From: Agelaius tricolor
Lineage: Eukaryota > Chordata > Aves > Passeriformes > Icteridae
Reading direction: 5' to 3'
Length of the DNA stretch: 64,000 bases
Assembly: GCA_023055355.1 (NCBI GenBank)
Contig: JALJCS010000002.1
Coordinates: 89,553,001-89,617,000, forward strand
Shown here piece by piece: positions 24,383 through 33,412 of the stretch (positions within the stretch are counted from its first letter, which is position 1; each line of letters opens with the position of its first letter). The notes beneath the pieces were generated by a model. That model was given only the letters and a program-made list of their open reading frames with translations, ran no database searches and had not been told where the DNA came from. A program made the translations under genes and the position numbers.

Positions 24383-24385
<3 letters not shown>
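19936..24385. other. Non-coding sequence
   Basis: Unique DNA with a run of ten C near 23316 and a short AT run near 23980. No gene or repeat family is recognised. Frames at 21531-21968 and 22586-22873 lack domains and look like chance. Confidence 0.5.

Positions 24386-24419
<34 letters not shown>
24386..24419. repeat. (TA)17 microsatellite
   Basis: Uninterrupted TA dinucleotide run of about 34 bp. Confidence 0.98.
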
Positions 24420-24421
<2 letters not shown>

Positions 24422-24744
24422 CCATTATTGTAATACTGAATCTCAGCTGTACATTGCATCCATATTTGTGGTCTTTTTGTGTAATACTAAATCATAGTAT
24501 TATTAAATGCCTGTAATTTTGTTCATCTGAAGTGCTGCAGTTAGGGTGGAATTTGTCTTCCATACTGTTAAGTTATTAAATAATGTGCTCACACAGGCAT
24601 CTGTAATTGTTTGAGATATTTCAAGGTACAGTCCCTCTGCCTTGCCCAGAAGAGCCAAAATCTCCCAACAGTTCCTCTCCATGATCCTCCTACTTCCACA
24701 CCCCAGGGTATTTGAAATTGGTGCTGGATGGGGAGAGGTTTAAA
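24420..24744. other. Non-coding sequence, nothing recognised
   Basis: Short unique stretch between the TA repeat and the LTR. The true LTR start could lie within its last 30 bp. Confidence 0.45.
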
Positions 24745-25595
24745 ATTCAATGAGGTGGGCAGATAGCCAGAAAGAAACCCAAACCCCCTTGTATGTCTCT
24801 GAGGTCAGAGGTAAAAGTCACGTCTGGAAGCTGATTTATCACACGCTGGGGGCCCTGTCCAGGGCCTTCTGAGCTGCCCTCTGGAAGAATTTGTCTCTGA
24901 CCACACATGGCTGTCTGAAACATTGTCCTGGATTTCCCGGGTTGAATACAAGCAAATTGTATTCTATTCGCCATCTGTGTGGCTGTTGTCTTCTGTTAAG
25001 TGGGCAGTTTTCCTTATCTCTTCCACAACCACTCCTCCCTCTGGGGAGACACGTGCTGATAACAGCTATTGAATGTCACTGCATGACTGATAAGAGCCAT
25101 AGCATCCCATTGTGAGATGATCTGCCCAGAGGGAAGAGCCAAGCATTCCTACCTGGATATAATCTGGAGATTCTGGAACACCAGCACGGCTTCTCCACTG
25201 GATTTCCCAGAGGAACAGCAGCTGCCTCTTCCACTGGATCTTCAGAGGAAGATTACATCCATTCTACAGGATCCCTGCTCCAGCAGAACCACACCTGACA
25301 CTCCAGGAAGGCTGCAGCCACAATTCCAATTGGACAGCTACCAGCACCCTGACCCACAGGGTGTCAGGTTGTGTTCTGACTCTGTCTGACAGTGTTGTTT
25401 TAGTTTACTGCATTGCTTATTTTATCTTTTTATTTTCTTCCCTAGTAAAGAACTGTTATTCCTGCTCCCATATTTTTTGCCTGAGAGCCCCTTAATTTAA
25501 AATTTATAGCAATTCAGAGGGAGGAGGTTTACATTTTCCATTTCAGGGAGGCTCCTGCCTTCCTTAGCAGACACCTGTCTTTCCGAACCAAGACA
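24745..25595 (+). mobile_element. Long solo LTR of an endogenous retrovirus (passerine type)
   Basis: The sequence follows a long LTR that I recognise from songbird genomes. Blocks in order are 'ggaagaatttgtctctga' (24882), the region around 'attctattcgccatctgtg' (24960), 'ccactggatttcccagagg' (25195), 'agaaccacacctgacactc' (25285), 'acagggtgtcaggttgt' (25357) and 'acacctgtctttccgaacc' near the 3' end. An AGTAAA polyadenylation-type signal lies at 25444-25449, ahead of the R/U5-like part. The 3' end is put at ...agaca (25595). The 5' end is uncertain by about 30 bp. No target-site duplication was found. The 90-codon frame at 25117-25389 lies wholly inside the LTR and is not a viral gene. Solo state suggests recombination between two LTRs. 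Confidence 0.8.
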
Positions 25596-26242
25596 GACCC
25601 CAAGATTATTTGTCCCACTCTTTCAGTATGGAAATAATTTTCTTCCCTTCCAACTGGTTTTAAAGAAAAACTGTCTTGTTTTGCCTGTAAGCACCACAGC
25701 TTTAGCACATTGCTGATGCCTGCTACGTTCAGATTCTCACAACTCACCCTCCACTGCCTATGTGCTTTCTGGCAGCCACACCTACACCTGGGGTGGATAT
25801 TTCAGCTCTCCTTAAAATTTGTAGTGCATAAAATAAGTGAGAGAAAAAATCGGGTTTTATCTAACTCACCACATTTCAGGAGTTGCACTGCTGTCTATCT
25901 TGTCTGAGTCAATCCTCTCTCTTTGCTTCAGGAGTGACCTGGGAAGGGAGTCCACCAGAGGAGGAATGCTCTGTGGAAGGAAGCCTCTGGTGGAGCAAAG
26001 CATTAAATAAATTGAAACAAGTAATGTGCATGACAAAGCATAGTTTTTCATATGTCACACTCTTCCTTTTGGCAATTATTTCACACACACACACAAAAAA
26101 AGGTTGTATAAAGAAGAGAAGACTTGTATTTGTAATTAAGTACGGAAATCCAACCCAATGAGCTCTGTTGAGCACATTCAGGAGGAAGTGAAAACTTACC
26201 ATAAACTTAACACTTTTTTGCAGCAAAGATGGGAAAAATTAC
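25596..26242. other. Non-coding sequence, nothing recognised
   Basis: Unique sequence with a short AC run at about 26082. Overlapping frames on both strands are unsupported by any domain. Confidence 0.45.
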
Positions 26243-26329
26243 AAGAGAAGAGAAGAGAAGAGAAGAGAAGAGAAGAGAAGAGAAGAGAAGAGAAGAGAAG
26301 AGAAGAAGGAAGAAAGAAAGAAAGAAGGA

Positions 26330-26389
<60 letters not shown>

Positions 26390-26513
26390 GAAAGAGAAAG
26401 AAATAGGAAGTGGCGGAAGGAAGGAAGTGGCAGAAGGAAGTGGCAGAAGGAAGGAAGGAAGGAAGGAAGGAAGGAAGGAAGGAAGGAAGGAAGGAAGGAA
26501 GGAAGGAAGGAAG
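26243..26513. repeat. Compound purine microsatellite: (GAAGA)n, (GAAA)n, GGAAGTGGC units, (GGAA)n
   Basis: Four blocks follow one another: GAAGA pentanucleotides to about 26306, GAAA tetranucleotides to about 26403, irregular GGAAGTGGC-containing units at 26405-26445, and about sixteen GGAA units at 26447-26512. The plus strand from 26243 to 26403 (161 nt) is entirely purine. The frames across it encode only Lys/Glu/Arg or Phe/Leu/Ser/Pro repeats and are artefacts. Read on the minus strand, the order TTCC array, then GCCACTTCC units, then TTTC-rich sequence matches the locus at 8622-8757. Confidence 0.97.
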
Positions 26514-27343
26514 CTATTTTCTTTAATTAGAAAATAGAAGGAAATTAATTTTATATGATAATTCATGCAGTATGATCTAGAGAGGAATTTGATCTTTTAT
26601 CAAGGTATCCCCTGAGAGCTGGGACAAAAGTAGAGGCTATAGATCATTTGTTCATATTTTCTAATGCTGTGCAAAAATATTGTACAAAGCTCTTAAGCTG
26701 TCACTAAAGTACCTATTAGAGAGGGGACCAGGTAGAGAAAGGTGCTTGTACAAAACCTCAGCTGTGCTGAGACAGTGAAGGAAGGCACTGCTGGCACAGT
26801 CAAACATCAAAAGGTCAGTTCAGCTGCAGTTTGCCTCTTGTGACCAGGAAGACTTTAACATTTAAAATAGTGCAGGAAAACTAACTGCTGCAGGAAAGAG
26901 AAAGTACTTGGTTGGCCTAGCTGATTGCCACTGGTCTAATTAGTTAGTTTTATAAACAGCCTGTCTGCTTCTTTATCTACCTTGATATCTTTTCCTCTCT
27001 TTATATTAAAAAAAAAAAGCAAAACACCAAAACAAAAGCATAACCACTAACAACAAAAAGAAAAAAAGGGAACAAAAATACTGACTGCCTTATTCACATT
27101 TTTTGAAAGGAAAAAAATATGTTTGAGGATTGGAAGAGTCAGTATAATTGTTAAAAGTCCTGTTTGGTTGGGGGGTGGGGTAGTATTGGTGCTCTTTTTT
27201 TGTTTGTTTTGATTTTTTGCTTTTTGGTTCGTTTTTTTGGGGGGTTGTTTTTTTGGGAGGTTGTTTTTTTGTTGTTTTTGTTTGTTTGTTTTAATAAGCG
27301 ACCACCTCAAATTTCACTTTTAACTAAGTCCTGGCTGAACCCT
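26514..27343. other. Non-coding sequence with low-complexity tracts
   Basis: It contains an A-run near 27008 with AAC-rich sequence to about 27070, and a G/T-rich tract at 27164-27295 with T-runs and G-runs of up to six. No gene is recognised. Confidence 0.6.
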
Positions 27344-27695
27344 TCATAGGATCACAGTATGGTCTGTGTTGGAAGGAATCCTAAAAATCATCTCATTCCA
27401 ACATCTGCCAAGGGCAGGGACAACTTCCACCAGTCCACATTTCCCAGGGCTCCATCCAACCTGGCCTTGAGCTCTTCCAGGGATGCAGCATCCACAGCTC
27501 CTCTGTTCCAGTGCCTCCCTATCATCTGATTTAAAAATTTCTTCTTAACATGTAATCCAATCTCTCCTCTTTTACCTTAAAACTGTCTCCCCTTCTATCC
27601 CTATCTGCCAGTGCAAGAAGTCTCTGTCTCTTTTTTCAAAGCCCCTTTCAAGTACTGGGAGGCTGCAATGAGGTCTCCTCTGAGACCTCCTCACT
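27344..27695 (-). mobile_element. CR1 LINE 3' fragment, minus strand
   Basis: It starts with the CR1 terminus ('catagg atcacag') and proceeds through 'ttggaaggaatcc', 'tccatccaacctggccttg' (27452), 'aatttcttcttaacatg' (27536) and 'caatgaggtctcctctgag' (27666), all in CR1 order. The 5' side of the element is truncated. No reading frame is kept. Confidence 0.93.
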
Positions 27696-30473
27696 TTTGT
27701 AATGTTGTTAAAGGCTGCTGAGGGGCACCCTCTGTGCTGCTGGTGGCATGGACAGATGTGGTGGTTTCATTCTGTTGTGTTTTTTACACCCAATTGCTCT
27801 GAAAATATGAAACTAAAGCAATCAGAAGAGATGCAACCAACCACACTGTAACACAGAATATGGGTATTTTTTCATATACAAAGTGCCTGGTGCAGTATTT
27901 TCTCATCTAATGTTTCCTCAGCATTGCCTGTTCTTTCTTGAGATTCTTTTTTGTCTTTAATAGCTCAGCTATTATCTTTTCAGATGTGGCCCATTAATTC
28001 CTCTGTATGAATTCATGCACAGTCAGCTCTCCTGTGCTAATGACCAGAGGGGAATAATGGGTAATGCCCACAGAGAAGGATATGTATTGTTTTAGCTGCT
28101 TCTTGATTTATTGTAATCTCTCTGTTCATTTCTGCTTTTTCGTTTTTTATTGAATCTCAGAAAATAAAACATTTCAGAAGCCATCCTAGATAATGATCCA
28201 TTTCTGACCAGTGTGAAAACATGGGTATTCTGGGAAGTGGGAGAGGAGAGGGTGAGAATGGAAAAAAAGATGATGAAAGAATACTTATCTAATGCATTTA
28301 TAATACCAGAACAAGGAATGCCCCAAGAGATCATCAGTAAACACATTAAAAACTAGAAAAAATAAAGTAATTTTGTGAATACCAGGCTTTAATGGCAGAA
28401 CTTACAAGGAATGGGTATTATGGGTTGTGAAAGAGCATGAATTGACAAAATCAAACAAAACAAGTAGGTACATTTATCTAACACTACTAAAAACACTGCT
28501 AAAACTTTCAACTCAAGACACCCCTAAACTGCTTCTTATCAGAAACTGTCATAACTAAATCTTTTCTTGTCATAACTCAATCCTTATACTCACTATCAAA
28601 CATCAGCTAACACTCACTATCAGACAGGTGGATCCTTGGTCTATCCAGTTATCCTCCTGTCATGATGCTTCTTTAGCAGGTCAAACTAATGATCTGCAGA
28701 GTATTGACCCTAAAAGAAATTGGTCCATGAGCAAGCAAGAGAAAGACAAGATAAATCTAAAATATGTATCAAATTATTAAATTAAGAAATTACTTTAATA
28801 AGACACTATTAAAATAATTAAGGAATCATTAAAATTTTTCCCTCACATTTAATATACATTAAAGGGTGAAGTTTCTATTGTTCTGGTTCAAATTCTTTTC
28901 TCTAAACAACATGGAAACACTTTTTTTTCATTTTCATCCATCCACTGCTGAATAGTGCTACTGTCCATTATTCAGGTTCTACACATGGACTGTGCTGCAG
29001 GCCATCTGGGAAGGCAAAATAGTCTGGTTTGTATATAGCTGGCAAGATGCTTTAACATCCTCAAGGTAAATTAATAAATACAGAGAATGTCATCATATAT
29101 TCAGGCATCACATTTTTGAGTTTCTGACTCAGTCATCATATTTATAAATAAATGTCAGAAATGACCATTTCAGAACAGAAGGTAAAGTTGAAAATTACTA
29201 CTATCCTCCTTGTCAGACAACACACAGACTGTCATAGACTGCAGACAATCAAGACAGTGCCTTCTTTTTTTTCTCTTTTTCACCACATCAAAATGTTTTG
29301 TGTTGTTTTGTGTAATGCTGGCAAAGTTTTGTGTAGTTAAAGCCATGAAATTGTTAGACCACTGGAGGAGGCTGCTGACAACAAAGGTCCAGCTGCCTTT
29401 GTGAGTGACATATCAGGTTATTTTCTCTTTGGAAAAGCACAGATTAGATCTTACTTATTTTCCTTTTATAGTTTCAGCCATCATAGTAATTTTCAGTTCT
29501 AACAGCTAACATAACTGCAACAGCTCAGTCTAACTTTTAAGAAGCACATTTGCAGAGGGTTTTAGGGGCAACTTCACTGACTTCAAAACTCTTCTCAGCA
29601 AACAATTTTTTCAGGTTGCCATGAACTTAAGAGGATTCTTTGTTCATAATTTCCACATGCCTGGACTACTGTTTTATATGTAGCTGTCAAAACACATCAG
29701 GACCCAAGGTTTCTGTATGATACATTTTTTTCATGGACAAGCTTTTAGCCATATTAGTCCACTGAAGGTAAAAATATGTTAGGTTTAAATCTGTCTTGAG
29801 TAATATTGGTACATGTGAAGTAAACTGGAGAGTTTTTGCTTATTTGGGTTTTTTGAGTGTTTTTTTGGGGGGTTGTTTTTTGCATGTATGTGTGAGTTTA
29901 TGCTTTTGTTACTAATTAAATCTGCAAATCAGTCTAATCTTTAAGCTGATTAAAGAAGAGAGTGGTAAGAAAAACAAAGTAAACATTCAGCAAGATCTTT
30001 TCTTCAGGGGATATTGCTTATAGCAGCGAAGCTAAGGAATCCTATTTACATTTCAGACCAACTTAACGTGAGATAAAACCTGCCCTTCTCAAAGTTATTG
30101 ACTGTTTATTTCACCAGTACAGCCAACAAAGGAAAGGTAGTGTTGGAAAAGCATCTGCTGTGTCCTGTCAGAGAAGGATTCCCTTCAGAGGAAGGAGACA
30201 CAGATTTCCAGAGTTCAGCCACTAAGCTATCACCAATTATAATCAGCTCCCTGACATCTTGAGCAGTGGTGCACCTTTACACATGTGTCTGGAGTGTGGA
30301 GCTGAATTTTCTCTCTCCAAATTCAGTTCAGGTGAAATCCAGCCCAGCAGTATCTGCTCACCTGGATAAATGACCCCTTTTGATTGCCTATGTGCATCTG
30401 AGTTTCACTTCATTCAGACACAGTAAGTGTAATGTGTGAGGTCTTAGGATGTTCCTCAGTTGCTCAATGTACC
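27696..30473. other. Non-coding sequence
   Basis: AT-rich unique sequence with a T/G low-complexity patch at 29848-29882. No repeat family or gene is recognised. Confidence 0.5.
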
Positions 30474-30630
30474 TCACAGAACCACAGAAATACAAACTGG
30501 TTTGGGTCAGAAGGGACCTTACTGATCATCTCATTCCAAACCCCTATGATGAGCAGGGACACCTTCCACTAGACCAGCTTGTTCAGAGCCCCATCCAGCC
30601 TGGCCTTGAGCACCTCCAAGGATGGGGAAT
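30474..30630 (-). mobile_element. CR1 LINE, 3' portion interrupted by an LTR
   Basis: CR1 3' end in minus orientation: 'ggtttgggtcagaaggg' (30499), 'cagggacaccttccactag' (30555) and 'agccccatccagcctggcc' (30587). It stops at 'ggatgggg'. The same CR1 copy resumes at about 31250 after an LTR-containing insertion. Confidence 0.93.
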
Positions 30631-31158
30631 TGTCATGGTGTAACCCCAGCCAGCAGCCAAGCCCCAGGCAGCCAGGGGCACCTGCTCCCCCACCAGTGGG
30701 ATCTGGGAGAGAATCAGAAGGGTAAAAGCTGGAAAACTCATGGGCTGAGATAAAGACAGTTCAATAGGGAAAGCAAAATCGAAGCACACAAGCAAATTAG
30801 AAGAAGTAATTAATTTCCTGCTTCCCATGTTCAGCCATGTCCCAGGAGAGCAAGGCCACATCATGTATAATGGAGACTTAGGAAGAAAAGCACCAACACT
30901 CCAAATGTCTCCCTTTCCTCTTCCTCCCCTTTATGTACAGAGTTTAGATCACCTGTTCTGGCTGTGTCTCCTCCCAACCTCCCCAGAACTCCTAATTTCC
31001 TTGCCAGTGTGCCATACAAAAAGCAGAAAAGGCCTTGGCTCTGTGTGGGCCCTGCTTAGCAATAACAAAAACATCTCTGTATTATCAACAAAATCCAAAA
31101 CACAGGCCCATACCAACCACCAGGAGAAAAATTAACTCCATCCCAGCCAAACCCAGCA
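30631..31158 (+). mobile_element. Solo LTR, ERVL-like, inserted in a CR1
   Basis: The LTR begins TGTCATGGTGTAACCCC at 30631. It ends near 31158 after 'gaaaaattaactccatccc', a 3' signature shared with the copy at 60874-61392. Both show the block around 'tgggctgagataaagac' or its equivalent, the CTGTGT... core, and the same 3' end. The first and last dinucleotides fit TG...CA. The 92 bp after it (31159-31249) also belong to the insertion and may be a longer form of the LTR or leftover internal sequence. No viral coding sequence is present. Family name is not certain. Confidence 0.78.
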
Positions 31159-31249
31159 CCTTGCACTCTATTCCATGCAATTTACATCATGTCAGGTCCC
31201 ACATTTGTTAATACAATCCCAATAACCATCACCCCCTTCATACAGGCAC
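31159..31249 (+). mobile_element. Remainder of the insertion between LTR and CR1
   Basis: This 91 bp is neither CR1 nor the core LTR shared with the 60.9 kb copy. It runs from the LTR end to the point where the split CR1 resumes. It is C/T/A-rich. It could be a longer LTR variant, a piece of the internal region, or target DNA of a second event. Confidence 0.5.
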
Positions 31250-31425
31250 ATGGGCACCTACAGCTTCTCTGGGCAACTTGTTCCAATGCCTCACTACACT
31301 CCCAATAAAGAATTTGTTCCTAATATCTAAGTCAAATCTACCCTTTTTCAGTTTAAAGCCATGATTAGTTGTCCTCTCACTATTCACTTTGTCAAAAGTC
31401 CTTCAACTTTTTTTTGTATTTGCCT
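31250..31425 (-). mobile_element. CR1 LINE, continuation after the LTR insertion
   Basis: It resumes at 'tgggcacctacagcttctc', exactly where the CR1 consensus should continue after 30630. It goes on through 'ctgggcaacttgttccaat' and 'tttcagtttaaagcc' to about 'aaaagtcctt'. Together with 30474-30630 it makes one CR1 copy of about 330 bp. Confidence 0.92.
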
Positions 31426-31462
31426 AACATTGGGGTTTAGTGTTATTTTAACTGTTCTCAAA

Positions 31463-31872
31463 TATAGAATAATATAATCATAGAATCTGTAGATGGGAAA
31501 AGACCTCTATGATCACCAATTCCAACCTTCCCAGCACTGCCAGGTCCACCACTAAACCCTGTCCCCAGGTGCCACATCTACATGTGGTATTTTAAATACC
31601 TCTAGGAATGGTGATCCCACCATTCCCCTGGACAGCCTATTGCAATGCCTGATCATCCCTTCAGTGAAGAAATTTTTCCTAATATCAAATGTAAGCCTCT
31701 TTTAGTTCAACTTAAGGCCATTTCTTCTTGTTCTGTCACTTTTACCTGGGAGAAGAGACCAACATCCACCTGGACACAACCTCTTCTCAGGTAGCTGTGG
31801 GGAGGAAGGAAGTTCCCTCTGAGCCTCCTTTTATCCAGGCTAAAACCACCCAGCTCCCTCAGCTCCTGCTTA
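31463..31872 (-). mobile_element. CR1 LINE 3' fragment, minus strand
   Basis: A separate CR1 copy begins with its own 3' terminus ('atcatagaatc' at 31468) only about 40 bp after the previous one ends. Blocks include 'gatgggaaaagacctctat', 'ggtgatcccaccattcccc' (31610), 'ccttcagtgaagaaattt' (31658) and 'cagctccctcagctcctg' (31851). It is a different CR1 subfamily from its neighbour, judging by the 'catgtggtat...cctctaggaatggtg' section. Confidence 0.93.
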
Positions 31873-33281
31873 AAATTAAACTAGACTGAATCTTACTATA
31901 TTTTCTCCACTTTTTATGTTCTGGGCCTTTAGGTTTTTACATTGAAATTTAAGCAGACTCCACATCACTCCCAGGGCTGGTAGTGGAGTTTTATGTTAAA
32001 ACTTTACTTCTGTAATCATCTGCAAGTCACAGGGTAATTCTTAGTGGGTCTTATTCTCTTTAATGTCTCCATTAAAATTCAAAGAGCTGAAGGGATTAAG
32101 TATACCTTCATGTAATTAATAACCAAACCTATTCTTTTTTTCTACAAAAAATGTCTACATCATAGAAATGGGAGAGCAGATAACTATTTATCAAAAAAGA
32201 TAATAAGGGCCAGGAAGAGTACACTGAGTTCCAGTGACAAAGCAAATAATGCTGCTTAAATCATTTTCATTTATGAAGAAATCATCTTTGGGAACATTTG
32301 ACAAAATAATGTATCTTCATGCAATTTCATATTTGTTAAGTAAGCCTCTTAATTGCAGGTTGAGAGGAGCACAAACTGTCTGCACTGATGTTTAACTAGA
32401 GTCAGACATAATTAGCATTCAAAATCACTGCTTAAGGAGACAATCATGTATTTACAGGAATTGTTTATTTGTATTTCTCTATCACATTCTTTATGAGCTG
32501 CTGTGGTGTGATGACTTTCAGCTGTTATTGCTTTCACTGACAAAGTGGCTATATTGGCATATGGAAATACAAACTATTTTAAATCCAGTTTTATTCAAAG
32601 CAAAAGAAAAAAAAACTGAAAAAAATCCCTCTAGTAAGGGAAACAGGAAATTCTCCAGTTCTGGTTATTAGAAGCAACAACTTACTGGAAAATATACTTT
32701 AGTAAAATACAAATTCGGAGGTTGAATATGGGGTGAATCAATAGAATTAATTGATTTGTAGTGGAATCCTTCTGGTCATTGTAAGGTTTTAAAAGTCAAC
32801 AATACTTGAAAGAGCCTCCAAAGAGGCTCTACATGTGCACGTTTAGTGCCTAAAAAGTGAATCTGCTTCTAAAAACCATTCTCTAAATGGGCAAGCTGAG
32901 CTTATAAGAATGTCTAGTTTGACTTGAATCTGTTCTGCTCAGTTTGGTTTTTTTTAATACCTCAACAAGGACTCATCTGAAAATGTTACTCAGATTTCAG
33001 ATGTTGAGTTCTTTTAAAAATTTCATGCATAAGATTTTTGATACATCCGATTTAAATTTCGAAACTGGAGAAGAGACAGAGTAAAGTGAAATAAAACAGC
33101 ACAGCTTGCTCCTTGAAGCTGGCTTGCAATTCTGTGACATGGTTTATGCCTCAGCTATTTATACCCCAAGGAAGCTTGGCTTTAAAAGAAGGAGCTATGG
33201 AAGGAATAAGGCGTTTGGACACAGCAATGTTGGAGCGTGGAAAAACTGGGAGATGAAGCCTTGAAGACCACAAAAAGCACT
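31873..33281. other. Non-coding sequence, nothing recognised
   Basis: AT-rich unique sequence with several A-runs. No repeat or gene is recognised. Confidence 0.5.
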
Positions 33282-33412
33282 CATAGAATCAGAATCATAG
33301 AGTATCTCAAGCTGGGAGGGACTCAAAAGGACCATAAAATCTGACTTCCTGCTCCTTGCAGGACTGCCTAAAACCAAATCATATGACTAAGAGCATGGCT
33401 CAGAAAATGTTT
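33282..33412 (-). mobile_element. CR1 LINE 3' tail fragment, minus strand
   Basis: About 130 bp: 'catagaatcagaatcatag' terminus, then 'ctgggagggactcaaaagg' and 'atatgactaagagcatgg', which follow the CR1-Y-like 3' end. It breaks off within the 3' UTR. Confidence 0.88.

Noticed and set aside
25117..25389. 90-codon frame inside the LTR
   Set aside because: It sits entirely in LTR sequence and has no retroviral domain.
26158..26566. Lysine/glutamate- or serine/phenylalanine-rich frames
   Set aside because: By-products of the compound purine microsatellite.
27164..27295. Possible G-quadruplex in the G/T-rich tract
   Set aside because: Four G-runs of three or more exist but the loops are too long and uneven for a convincing quadruplex.
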